Below are positions 1 through 6,620 of a stretch of DNA of 8,052 nt, one piece after another. Under the pieces are notes generated by a model. It worked only from the letters and a program-made list of their open reading frames with translations, did not search any database and was not told the origin of the DNA. Every line of letters starts with the position of its first letter. The first letter of the stretch is position 1. The position numbers and the translations under genes were made by a program. Source of the stretch: an uncultured Bacillota bacterium (lineage in GTDB: Bacteria; Bacillota; Clostridia; Peptostreptococcales; Anaerovoracaceae); the NCBI GenBank assembly GCA_902465215.1, contig CABQMM010000049.1:1-8052 (forward strand), given 5' to 3'.

Positions 1-1
1 T

Positions 2-451
2 GCGCAGGCAAAGAACGCTTACGACGGTGTCAAAAGTGCACTGGCGCAGGCAGAGGGCAGCGGCTATGGAATCGTCGCTCCGAAGCTGTCGGAAATGCTG
101 CTCGAAAAACCGGAAGTTTTTAAACAAGGAAATAAATACGGAGTCCGCATGAAAGCCAAGGCGCCGTGTCTTCACATCATCAAGACCGATATTACGACCG
201 AAGTCTCTCCGGTTGTCGGCAGTCAGAGCCAGTCAGCGGACTTGGCACAGTATCTGAGCGAGCAGTTCGGAAACGAGGAAAACGACATCTGGGAGACCAA
301 CCTTTTCGGCAAGACGCTGAAAGAAATGGTTACCGAACAGATGGAAAGCAAACTCAGCAATGTCCCGGATTCCATTCGCGGCAAAGTGCAAAAATCACTG
401 CAGCGTATCAGCGACGAGGGCAAAGATTATTTCATCTGCATTATATTATGA
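2..451 (+). CDS. spoIVA: Stage IV sporulation protein A (SpoIVA), C-terminal part
   Basis: The 3' end of a gene that begins left of the window; the open frame runs from base 2 to the TGA at 449-451 and leaves about 149 residues. SpoIVA is the ATPase that polymerises on the outer forespore membrane and forms the basement layer on which the spore coat assembles. The visible part matches the C-terminal region as I know it from Bacillus: a segment close to IWETNLFGKTL followed by a helical stretch on which the family reads KLSxxPDxxRxKLQxxLxRI, and the diagnostic tail ending ICIIL. The N-terminal ATPase domain with its Walker motifs is outside the window. It shows that the organism makes endospores. 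The end overlaps a palindrome at 442-469. The next gene starts 22 nt downstream but has an unrelated function. Identity is secure from the tail motif. Confidence 0.93.
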   Translation, partial: AQAKNAYDGVKSALAQAEGSGYGIVAPKLSEMLLEKPEVFKQGNKYGVRMKAKAPCLHIIKTDITTEVSPVVGSQSQSADLAQYLSEQFGNEENDIWETNLFGKTLKEMVTEQMESKLSNVPDSIRGKVQKSLQRISDEGKDYFICIIL

Positions 452-469
452 CCGAACGCACATAATATA
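442..469. promoter_or_regulatory. Perfect 9-bp AT-rich inverted repeat before the MFS gene (possible operator)
   Basis: TATATTATG at 442-450 is the exact reverse complement of CATAATATA at 461-469, with a 10-nt spacer. The repeat overlaps the spoIVA stop codon and ends 4 nt before the MFS start codon at 474. No T-run follows the second arm, so it does not look like an intrinsic terminator. Its position suits an operator for a TetR- or MarR-type repressor of the efflux gene; no such regulator gene is visible in this window. The function is inferred; only the symmetry is observed. Confidence 0.45.
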
Positions 470-473
470 CAGT

Positions 474-1877
474 ATGAAGAGACGAAAGAACGAAAAGAAA
501 AAATATACAAAAATCCAAAAAAATACTATTTTCACAGCAGTTCTGACTGCTTTCATCACGACATTCATGGGAAGCGCACTGAACCTGTCGATTCCGGCGC
601 TCGGCGCTGAATTTCAGGTAAGTGCGCAAAGTGTCGGCTGGGTCGTTACGGTCTATATGCTCACCTGCTCGGCTCTGGCAGTCGTTTTCGGAAAAACAGC
701 CGATATCTATGACCGAAAAATTATTTTATGCACAGGCATTCTTATATTTGCGGCAGCATCCGCGTTCTCCGTATTTTCACGGGAAATGTGGGTGCTTCTT
801 GCATTTCGTTTTTTGCAAGGAATTGGCGCTTCGATGATTTTTTCAACCAATCTGGCGATTTTGATGGCAGCCTTCGATGCGGACAAGCGGGGAAGGGTGC
901 TCGGCTATGCGACCTGCGCGACCTATGCGGGGCTGTCGATGGGCCCGGTACTCGGCGGAATTCTAAACGAGCATTTCGGGTGGCGTGCAGTTTTCCTTGT
1001 GACGGCAGGCGTATCGGCAGCAGCATTCTTTGCTGCTGCATTTAAAATACCCGGTAAATCAAAATCCGCAAAGGGGCGGGCACCATTCAGAACCTTTGAC
1101 CTTTGCGGCAGTCTTCTTTTTATTGTGTCCATTTCTTTGTTCATGTACGGGCTTTCTTCCATAAAGAGCAAAGAGGCGGCGCCATGGATATTGGCGGCAG
1201 GCGTCTTAGGTTTTCTGCTTTTCATCAGGACAGAAAGAAAAGCGGTAAATCCGGTCGTCAATGTAAAACTTTTTTCCGAAAATCTTCCGTATACAATGAA
1301 TAATCTCGCAGCACTTCTGAATTACGGGGCGACCTTTGCAGTGACTTATCTATTGTCCGTCTACCTTCAGGTTATCAAAGGGATGTCATCCCAAAGCGCC
1401 GGAATCGTCTTGATTACTTCGGCGGTGATGATGGCGGTTTTTTCGCCGATTTTCGGACGGCTTTCGGACCGCCGTTCTCCGTTTCTTCTTTCAGCTTTCG
1501 GGATGGGAATCTGCGCGGCAGCGCTTGGAATGTTCGCATTTTTGCCGCAGGAGGCGAGTTTATATTTTATTCTGGCGGCATTAGCACTTTCGGGACTGGG
1601 ATTTTCGATGTTTTCTTCTCCGAATACCAATGCGGTCATGTCTTTTGTAGAAGCAGAGGATTACAGTGCGGCATCTTCTGCGCTTTCGACGATGCGCTCT
1701 CTTGGACATACGACAAGCATGGCGGTCGTTACGCTTGTGACGGGAATTTTCGCAGGGGAGAAGGCATTGACGGAGGCAGAACCTGCGCTTTTAATGAGAG
1801 CCCTGCACATTTGTTTTTTTATCTTTGCATTTTTTTGTATTCTTGGAATTTTTATGGCACAAAAGCGAAAAATGTGA
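474..1877 (+). CDS. MFS multidrug efflux transporter, DHA2 (14-TM) type
   Basis: A 467-residue integral membrane protein of the major facilitator superfamily, most like proton-driven drug exporters of the DHA2 family. Motif A is seen as GKTADIYDRK (about 73-82, loop 2-3). A motif-B-like RFLQGIGAS lies at 112-120 in TM4. The drug-antiporter motif C (SMGPVLGG) lies at 155-162 in TM5, and a second loop motif, FGRLSDRR, at 327-334. Hydrophobic segments continue to a final TM near 443-462, and both termini are rich in Lys/Arg. The frame is open upstream as far as an ATG at 360, but that start would place unrelated sequence inside spoIVA; ATG 474 follows the spoIVA stop and begins a normal basic N-terminus. 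No good Shine-Dalgarno sequence precedes 474, so translation may be weak or conditional. The substrate cannot be told from sequence. Confidence is high for the family and moderate for the start. Confidence 0.88.
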   Translation: MKRRKNEKKKYTKIQKNTIFTAVLTAFITTFMGSALNLSIPALGAEFQVSAQSVGWVVTVYMLTCSALAVVFGKTADIYDRKIILCTGILIFAAASAFSVFSREMWVLLAFRFLQGIGASMIFSTNLAILMAAFDADKRGRVLGYATCATYAGLSMGPVLGGILNEHFGWRAVFLVTAGVSAAAFFAAAFKIPGKSKSAKGRAPFRTFDLCGSLLFIVSISLFMYGLSSIKSKEAAPWILAAGVLGFLLFIRTERKAVNPVVNVKLFSENLPYTMNNLAALLNYGATFAVTYLLSVYLQVIKGMSSQSAGIVLITSAVMMAVFSPIFGRLSDRRSPFLLSAFGMGICAAALGMFAFLPQEASLYFILAALALSGLGFSMFSSPNTNAVMSFVEAEDYSAASSALSTMRSLGHTTSMAVVTLVTGIFAGEKALTEAEPALLMRALHICFFIFAFFCILGIFMAQKRKM

Positions 1878-1885
1878 TAAAATAC

Positions 1886-1891
1886 TATAAT
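1886..1891 (+). promoter_or_regulatory. Possible -10 element upstream of cls
   Basis: A consensus TATAAT stands in the 67-nt gap between the MFS gene and cls, but no convincing -35 box sits 16-18 bp upstream. An alternative pairing is ATGGCA (1854-1859) with TAAAAT (1878-1883) at an 18-bp spacing. Either could start the cls operon. The gap is AT-rich, so chance matches are likely. The rest of the gap holds a short AAAAGCTTTT palindrome (1900-1909) and the cls ribosome binding region. Confidence 0.25.
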
Positions 1892-1928
1892 ATATTCAAA
1901 AAAGCTTTTAAGAGAGAAAACGGTATTT

Positions 1929-1944
1929 AGGGGAATAGGGGAAT
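1929..1944 (+). repeat. Tandem AGGGGAAT repeat forming the cls ribosome binding region
   Basis: AGGGGAAT occurs twice head to tail (1929-1936 and 1937-1944) and abuts the ATG at 1945. The upstream copy places AGGGGA at a usable distance from the start codon. The downstream copy leaves only about 3 nt and is too close for optimal pairing. The two copies supply alternative Shine-Dalgarno sequences for the same start. Confidence 0.5.
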
Positions 1945-3411
1945 ATGTTTACATTTTACAATTTTACGAATTCAGTGACCCAGATGGCAATCATCTATGC
2001 AATCAATCTGCTGCTGATTCTGGGTATCATCTTTGCCGAAAGAAAAAGCCCGTCGGCGACGCTGGCGTGGGTCATGGTGCTTGCTTTCATTCCGATTGTG
2101 GGGATTCTTTTCTACATCATCTTCAATCAGAACTTTTCACGAAGCAAAATCAACAAGCTGACAGATAGGGAACAATATGTGGTCAGCAAGGGACTGAAGC
2201 GGCAGATTGAGGAGATGGACAGCGATGAGTATGAATTTGCCTGTCCGACGACGAAGCATTGGAAACATCTGATTAAGCTGAATCAGGTATATGGGCATGC
2301 ATTCTATACGGAGGACAATCAGATTGAGCTGATTACAGACGGCATTGAGCTTCAGGAAAAACTCGCTGAGGATATAAAAAATGCAAAAAAAACCATAAAT
2401 GTTGAATATTACATTATTAAAAGTGACTTTGTCGGCATGAATTTAATTCATCTCTTGACGGAAAAAGCGAAAGAGGGACTGGAAGTCCGACTTTTGGTGG
2501 ATGCGCTCGGAAGCAGACATATCAACGATGTTGTGCTTTGTGAATATCTGGAAGCAGGTGGAAAGGTCGGCTATTTCTTTAAACCGAAACTGAAGTTCAT
2601 TGCGCCGAAGTTCAACTACCGAAATCACAGAAAGATTGTCGTAATTGATGATAAAATCGGTTATACGGGCGGCTATAATGTCGCAAAGGAATATATAGGC
2701 AGAAAAAAACGCTTCGGCTACTGGCGCGATTCGCATGTCCGCATTGAGGGAAACGCAGTTATTGATTTGCGTGCAAGATTCGTGCTTGACTGGCGTTTTA
2801 CGACGAAGGAACAGCTCGATATTATACCAAAGGACTTTGAGGTGGAAGAGACCGAGAACAAGACGGGAATCCAGATTGTTTCCTGCGGGCCGGAGTCGCC
2901 GTCCGTTGAAGTAAAAAGGGCGATGATGCGCATGATAACCTATGCGGAAAAGAGGGTGTTTTTACAGACGCCGTACTTCGTTCCGGACCCAAGCATTTTC
3001 GAATCGCTGAAAATGGCGGCGCAGTCGGGTGTGGATGTCAGAGTTATGATACCATGCAAGCCGGATCATATCTTCGTTTACTGGGCTACATACTCTTATG
3101 TGGGAGAACTTCTGCGCTCAGGAGGAAGAGTTTTTATTTACGACAACGGATTTCTTCATGCGAAAACCTTAGTGGTTGACGGCGAAGTGGGAACGGTCGG
3201 TTCGACAAATTTCGACAACCGAAGCTTTCGTCTGAACTTTGAGACAAACGCTTTTGTGTTCGACAGCGATTTTGCGAAGAAGATGGAAGATGCTTTTGAA
3301 AACGATTTAACCAATTACGGCCACGAGCTTACTTATGAAGCATATAAGAAGCGCAGCGTCGTAATCAAATTCAAGGAGGCAATTTCACGCCTTCTGTCAG
3401 ATATATTGTAA
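1945..3411 (+). CDS. cls: Cardiolipin synthase (phospholipase D superfamily)
   Basis: A 488-residue membrane enzyme, the usual length for bacterial ClsA-type proteins. The family joins two phosphatidylglycerol molecules into cardiolipin and glycerol at the cytoplasmic membrane. Two N-terminal hydrophobic helices (about 14-31 and 41-60) match the usual membrane anchor. Two complete HxKxxxxD catalytic motifs follow: H228-K230-D235 (HRKIVVID, followed by GYTGGYN) and H405-K407-D412 (HAKTLVVD, followed by GSTNFDNRS). Other family features are VEYYII near 153-158 and QTPYFVPD at 341-348. The ATG at 1945 is preceded by a G-rich ribosome binding region made of a tandem repeat. The gene ends 20 nt before the ATP-grasp gene and probably heads that operon. 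Nothing suggests loss of activity. The minor alternative is another PLD-type phosphatidyltransferase. Confidence 0.95.
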   Translation: MFTFYNFTNSVTQMAIIYAINLLLILGIIFAERKSPSATLAWVMVLAFIPIVGILFYIIFNQNFSRSKINKLTDREQYVVSKGLKRQIEEMDSDEYEFACPTTKHWKHLIKLNQVYGHAFYTEDNQIELITDGIELQEKLAEDIKNAKKTINVEYYIIKSDFVGMNLIHLLTEKAKEGLEVRLLVDALGSRHINDVVLCEYLEAGGKVGYFFKPKLKFIAPKFNYRNHRKIVVIDDKIGYTGGYNVAKEYIGRKKRFGYWRDSHVRIEGNAVIDLRARFVLDWRFTTKEQLDIIPKDFEVEETENKTGIQIVSCGPESPSVEVKRAMMRMITYAEKRVFLQTPYFVPDPSIFESLKMAAQSGVDVRVMIPCKPDHIFVYWATYSYVGELLRSGGRVFIYDNGFLHAKTLVVDGEVGTVGSTNFDNRSFRLNFETNAFVFDSDFAKKMEDAFENDLTNYGHELTYEAYKKRSVVIKFKEAISRLLSDIL

Positions 3412-3418
3412 TGCACGA

Positions 3419-3425
3419 GGGAGGA
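3419..3425 (+). promoter_or_regulatory. Ribosome binding site that fixes the ATP-grasp start at 3432
   Basis: GGGAGGA ends 6 nt before ATG 3432. An in-frame ATG at 3411, which overlaps the cls stop codon as TAATG, lacks a Shine-Dalgarno sequence at a proper distance. The downstream start is therefore preferred; the upstream one would add only seven residues. Confidence 0.7.
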
Positions 3426-3431
3426 AAACAG

Positions 3432-4454
3432 ATGGAAAATAAAATGCAATATTATATGAGAGTTTTTAAGGGAGCCAGCTTTGAAAAATTCTTCAAGGTT
3501 CTCGATACGGCGCATGAGCGTTCGGGAAAAAACAAAGTCTTTCTCTTTTTTGATATTCTGAACTGCATGAAGCGTTACGGTGCAGGCTACAATGATTATG
3601 TCATATTTGAATTTTGGAATTTGGATGCTAAGCAGAGAGATACCTATTTGACGCGTTTCAGAAGCAAAAAGCTGATGATGTTTATGAACGATCACAGCTA
3701 TGCACATATTTTTGACAATAAAAATGAATTTAACGAAGTTTTCAAGGATTTCATAGGCAGAGAATCCCTTGACCTTGGAACCGCTTCCGACGATGACATC
3801 CGAAAATTCTTTGAAACACGCAAAAAAGTATTTGCGAAGATGAAGGATTTAACCTGCGGCATCGGCGCGGAGCTCCTCGAAACCGCGAACTTCAAGGATG
3901 CGGATGAATTCGTGGCATATGTCAGGGAGAAAGGTTTCGGGACGATTGAAGATGTCATCGAAAACCACCCGGATGTTGCAAAGATGTACCCTTACTCGGT
4001 AAATACCATGCGGATGATTACCATGGTGGACGCAAAAGGCGAGCCGCATCTTATCTACTCCGTTTTTAAGATGGGCAGAGACGGCAGAGTCGTTGACAAC
4101 TACGGACTTCACGGACCGGTGGATCTTGAAACGGGAGAATTTCTTTATCCGGCACATTCCGGAGACACGACTGCCGGCAAGCATTATACCGAACACCCGA
4201 ATACGCATCAGCCGCTGCTGGGCTACAAAGTCCCTTATATGAAAGAAGCCGTTGAAATGGTGAAAAAGGCAGCACTTGTTGTGCCGCAGATGCGCTATAT
4301 CGGCTGGGATGTGGCAATCACACCGACCGGGCCTGCAATCATCGAAGGCAACAATTACTGCGCGCATGATTTCTGGCAGCTTCCGGGACAAACACCGGGA
4401 GGAATCGGAATTATGCCGACAATTCACAAAATTATTCCTGAGTTCAAATACTGA
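3432..4454 (+). CDS. Sugar-transfer associated ATP-grasp family protein
   Basis: A 340-residue soluble protein with an ATP-grasp fold, most like the family named 'sugar-transfer associated ATP-grasp' (Pfam PF14397), whose members often sit near envelope polysaccharide genes. ATP-grasp enzymes activate a carboxylate as acyl-phosphate and join it to an amine or other nucleophile. Visible marks are a Lys-containing nucleotide-binding strand with a Gly-rich turn (FAKMKDLTCGIGAELLE, 134-150), the family element SVNTMRMIT (189-197), VDNYGLHGPV (221-230), and the C-terminal metal/ATP-binding signature: GWDVAITPTGP (291-301) with D293, then E305-x-N307. The N-terminal 110 residues are helical and not diagnostic. 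It lies 20 nt after cls and 20 nt before the MurT-like gene, so an envelope- or peptide-related ligation is plausible. The substrate is unknown, and the family assignment is from motif memory. Confidence 0.78.
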   Translation: MENKMQYYMRVFKGASFEKFFKVLDTAHERSGKNKVFLFFDILNCMKRYGAGYNDYVIFEFWNLDAKQRDTYLTRFRSKKLMMFMNDHSYAHIFDNKNEFNEVFKDFIGRESLDLGTASDDDIRKFFETRKKVFAKMKDLTCGIGAELLETANFKDADEFVAYVREKGFGTIEDVIENHPDVAKMYPYSVNTMRMITMVDAKGEPHLIYSVFKMGRDGRVVDNYGLHGPVDLETGEFLYPAHSGDTTAGKHYTEHPNTHQPLLGYKVPYMKEAVEMVKKAALVVPQMRYIGWDVAITPTGPAIIEGNNYCAHDFWQLPGQTPGGIGIMPTIHKIIPEFKY

Positions 4455-4474
4455 TAAGAAAGGACTGTGCTGCT

Positions 4475-5863
4475 ATGGGAAAACTCAGATTCTATTTTGC
4501 GCTTTGGGCCGCTAAGCTGTCCATCGTTGCTCTGAAAATAACAAAACATAACGGGACAAACTTTCCCGGTGTGCTTGCACTGAAACTCTGTCCGGACTTT
4601 CTTAAATATGCGGACAAGCCAAAGAAAATCATTGCAGTTACGGGAACAAACGGAAAAACAACGGTTTCCAATATGCTGCTTGACATGCTTACGATGGACG
4701 GGAAACGCGTACTGAACAACAAAATGGGTTCCAACATCAATTCGGGAATCGCATCCTCGCTGATTTACGGCGCAGGCTTTTTTGGGAAGTGCAAATACGA
4801 AATCGGTCTTTTCGAGGTGGACGAGCGTTCCGCCCTGCGAGTTTATCCGTATATGAAACCCGAATACATGCTGATTACAAATTTGTCGCGTGACTCCATC
4901 ATGCGAAACGGACATCCGGAATACATTGCGGACATACTTACAAAATACATTCCCAAAGATACAAAACTTGTACTTAACGCCGATGATTTGATTTCCTGCC
5001 GCGTAGCGCCGGAAAATCCGCGTGTTTACTTCGGAATCGAAAAGATGGACACGGACTTAAAGAAATGCATTAATTTAATCAACGATCTGCAGATTTGCCC
5101 GGAATGCCACAACAGGCTTGAATACGAGTATCTTAGATATAACCACATCGGAAGGGCATTTTGTCCGGCATGTGGATTCAAGGCACCTGCATATGACTAT
5201 GCGGGCGAAAATGTCAATGTTGCAGATATGACGATAGATGTAAAGGATGCCGAAGGAACGGGCCATTATAAGCTTCTGAATGAGAGCGTTTTCAATATTT
5301 ATAATGTGGTATCGGCGGTTGCTCTTCTCCGCGAAATGGGCTACAGCCATGCGCAGATTGAAGGCTTTTTCGATAAACTCAATATCGTTGGAAGCCGTTA
5401 TGATGAAGAAAAAATCGGCTCCCGCACGCTTTACCGCCTGCTCGCGAAAGAGAAAAACGCCTTTGCGACCACCCGCGTATTTGACTATATCGGAGGACTT
5501 CCGGGAGATAAGGAAATCATTCTGATGAACAGCTGTCAGGGAGACATGAAGCACTGGTCCGAAAATACCTGCTGGCTGTACGACTGCGATTTTGAATTTT
5601 TAAACCACGATAATATCAAGAATATCATTCTCTGCGGGCCGCGGAGATTCGACCATAAGCTGAGACTTTTGCTGGCGAGCGTGCCGGAAGAAAAACTTTC
5701 TTTTGCAGAGAAAGAAACCGATGCGCCGGACAAGCTGAAACTCTTTGAAAATGACAACATTTATGTCCTTTATGGAACCGATTCGATTGCTCTGGGGAAA
5801 AAAGTCGGCGATATGGTACAGAAAATGCTGGCAGAGAAGGCGGAAAAGGAGGGCAGGCAGTAA
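4475..5863 (+). CDS. murT: MurT-like Mur ligase family protein (DUF1727 C-terminus)
   Basis: A 462-residue cytoplasmic protein of the MurT type. In Staphylococcus and Streptococcus, MurT binds GatD and amidates the alpha-carboxyl of D-Glu in lipid II, using ATP and glutamine-derived ammonia. The Mur-ligase P-loop GTNGKTT lies at 57-63, an acidic EVDE at 114-117 and NLSRDSIMR at 136-144. A complete four-Cys zinc ribbon (C208/C211 and C230/C233) is inserted in the central domain as in true MurT. The C-terminal domain begins near 305 and carries CWLYDCDFE (366-374) and CGPRRFD (387-393), recalling the MurT WIWDxDFE and SGxRxxD elements. It departs from family motifs as I remember them: SRYD for GRFER, EKNAF for KNPAG, and an expanded segment at 352-366 where MurT usually has an NDNxADGxDVSW-like motif containing the triad Asp. 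The ATG 4475 follows AAAGGA. The stop overlaps the next start (TAATG), suggesting translational coupling and a complex. The exact reaction is uncertain. Confidence 0.85.
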   Translation: MGKLRFYFALWAAKLSIVALKITKHNGTNFPGVLALKLCPDFLKYADKPKKIIAVTGTNGKTTVSNMLLDMLTMDGKRVLNNKMGSNINSGIASSLIYGAGFFGKCKYEIGLFEVDERSALRVYPYMKPEYMLITNLSRDSIMRNGHPEYIADILTKYIPKDTKLVLNADDLISCRVAPENPRVYFGIEKMDTDLKKCINLINDLQICPECHNRLEYEYLRYNHIGRAFCPACGFKAPAYDYAGENVNVADMTIDVKDAEGTGHYKLLNESVFNIYNVVSAVALLREMGYSHAQIEGFFDKLNIVGSRYDEEKIGSRTLYRLLAKEKNAFATTRVFDYIGGLPGDKEIILMNSCQGDMKHWSENTCWLYDCDFEFLNHDNIKNIILCGPRRFDHKLRLLLASVPEEKLSFAEKETDAPDKLKLFENDNIYVLYGTDSIALGKKVGDMVQKMLAEKAEKEGRQ

Positions 5864-6600
5864 TGAAGATTGAAGTATTGTACCCTGAAGTTGCCAACCT
5901 TTACGGCGACCTTGAGAATGTAACTTACCTAAAGAAATCCTGCCCGGAAATCGAGATAGTGGAAACACATCTTACTGACGAGCCTCTGTTCGTCAGCGAA
6001 AAGCCGGATCTTGTATACATGGGAACCATGACGGAGAGCGCGCAGCTTTTGGTCATCGAAAAACTCCGTGCGTATAAGGAGGCTTTGAAGGCAAGAATTG
6101 ACGAGGGAACGCTGTTTCTGATTACCGGAAATGCACTTGAGGTCTTCGGCAAGTCCATTAAGGACAAAGACGGAACGGAAGCTACATGTCTGGGGCTGTT
6201 CCCAACGACAGCAAAAAGAGATATGATGAACCGCTACAATTCCCTTTGGCTTGGGACATTTGAAGACATGAAGATTGTCGGATACAAGAGTCAGTTTACA
6301 CATTCTTACAAGGATGAGAACGCGAAGGACTGCCTGTATACGGACTTTGAGGCAGCGTTTGCGGCGGAACGTGGACCGGGACTCAATCCTGATATAACGG
6401 GCGAAGGAATCAGAAAAAACAATTTCATAGCGACCTACATCATCGGGCCGATTCTGGTTCTGAATCCTCCGCTTGCGAAATGGATTCTGGAGCGAATGGG
6501 CGTATCTGAGCCGGTGCTTGCTTTTGAAGATGCGGCAAAGAAGGCTTATGAAGTGAGAGTAGAAGAATACAGCAATCCGAACACAGGATTTTACTACTAG
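5863..6600 (+). CDS. gatD: GatD-like class I glutamine amidotransferase fold protein lacking catalytic Cys and His
   Basis: A 245-residue partner of the upstream MurT-like protein. Its first codon overlaps the MurT stop, and GGAGGG lies 9 nt upstream. The opening MKIEVLYPEVANLYGDLENV is typical of GatD/CobQ-type amidotransferases, and so are the VYMGTM strand (51-56), GEGIRKNNFIATYIIGP (180-196) and LNPPLAKWIL (200-209). True GatD releases ammonia from glutamine with a Cys in an ICGGYQ elbow and a His in TYLHGP. Here the elbow reads LITGNALEVFG (86-96), so Thr88 takes the Cys position (codon ACC at 6124-6126), and the His position is Ile194 (ATC, 6442-6444). The only cysteines are C27, C109 and C157, none in an elbow. 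The reading frame is intact and well spaced, so this is not simple decay. It is probably a non-glutaminase structural or substrate-binding subunit. Fold and pairing are confident; the role is inferred. Confidence 0.8.
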   Translation: MKIEVLYPEVANLYGDLENVTYLKKSCPEIEIVETHLTDEPLFVSEKPDLVYMGTMTESAQLLVIEKLRAYKEALKARIDEGTLFLITGNALEVFGKSIKDKDGTEATCLGLFPTTAKRDMMNRYNSLWLGTFEDMKIVGYKSQFTHSYKDENAKDCLYTDFEAAFAAERGPGLNPDITGEGIRKNNFIATYIIGPILVLNPPLAKWILERMGVSEPVLAFEDAAKKAYEVRVEEYSNPNTGFYY

Positions 6601-6620
6601 GCAAGGCAAAGGAGGAAACT

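Noticed and set aside
360..473. Upstream extension of the MFS protein to the ATG at 360
   Set aside because: It would lie inside spoIVA in another frame and encode a Cys/Arg-rich stretch unlike any transporter N-terminus; the start at 474 begins a normal basic N-terminus.
1898..1910. AAAAGCTTTT palindrome between the MFS gene and cls as an operator or terminator
   Set aside because: It is too short and AT-rich to separate from chance, with no loop or T-run suited to termination.
3411..3431. ATP-grasp start at the ATG overlapping the cls stop
   Set aside because: It has no Shine-Dalgarno sequence at a usable distance, whereas ATG 3432 has GGGAGGA in the right place.
3849..4427. A 192-codon open frame on the - strand opposite the ATP-grasp gene
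   Set aside because: It mirrors well-conserved ATP-grasp motifs on the + strand, lacks a recognisable domain, and nothing supports its expression.
4424..4915. A 163-codon - strand open frame over the start of the MurT-like gene
   Set aside because: It is opposite the P-loop-coding region and spans the ATP-grasp/MurT junction without any family signal; treated as a shadow.
5863..6600. Calling the GatD-like gene a pseudogene
   Set aside because: The frame is uninterrupted, of normal length, preceded by a good ribosome binding site and coupled to its partner. Only catalytic positions are changed, which fits altered function better than decay.
5929..6609. A 226-codon open frame on the - strand opposite the GatD-like gene
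   Set aside because: The translation has no recognisable motif and is Cys/Arg/His-rich in a low-complexity way. The + strand carries a clear family protein with a good ribosome binding site, so this is a shadow frame.
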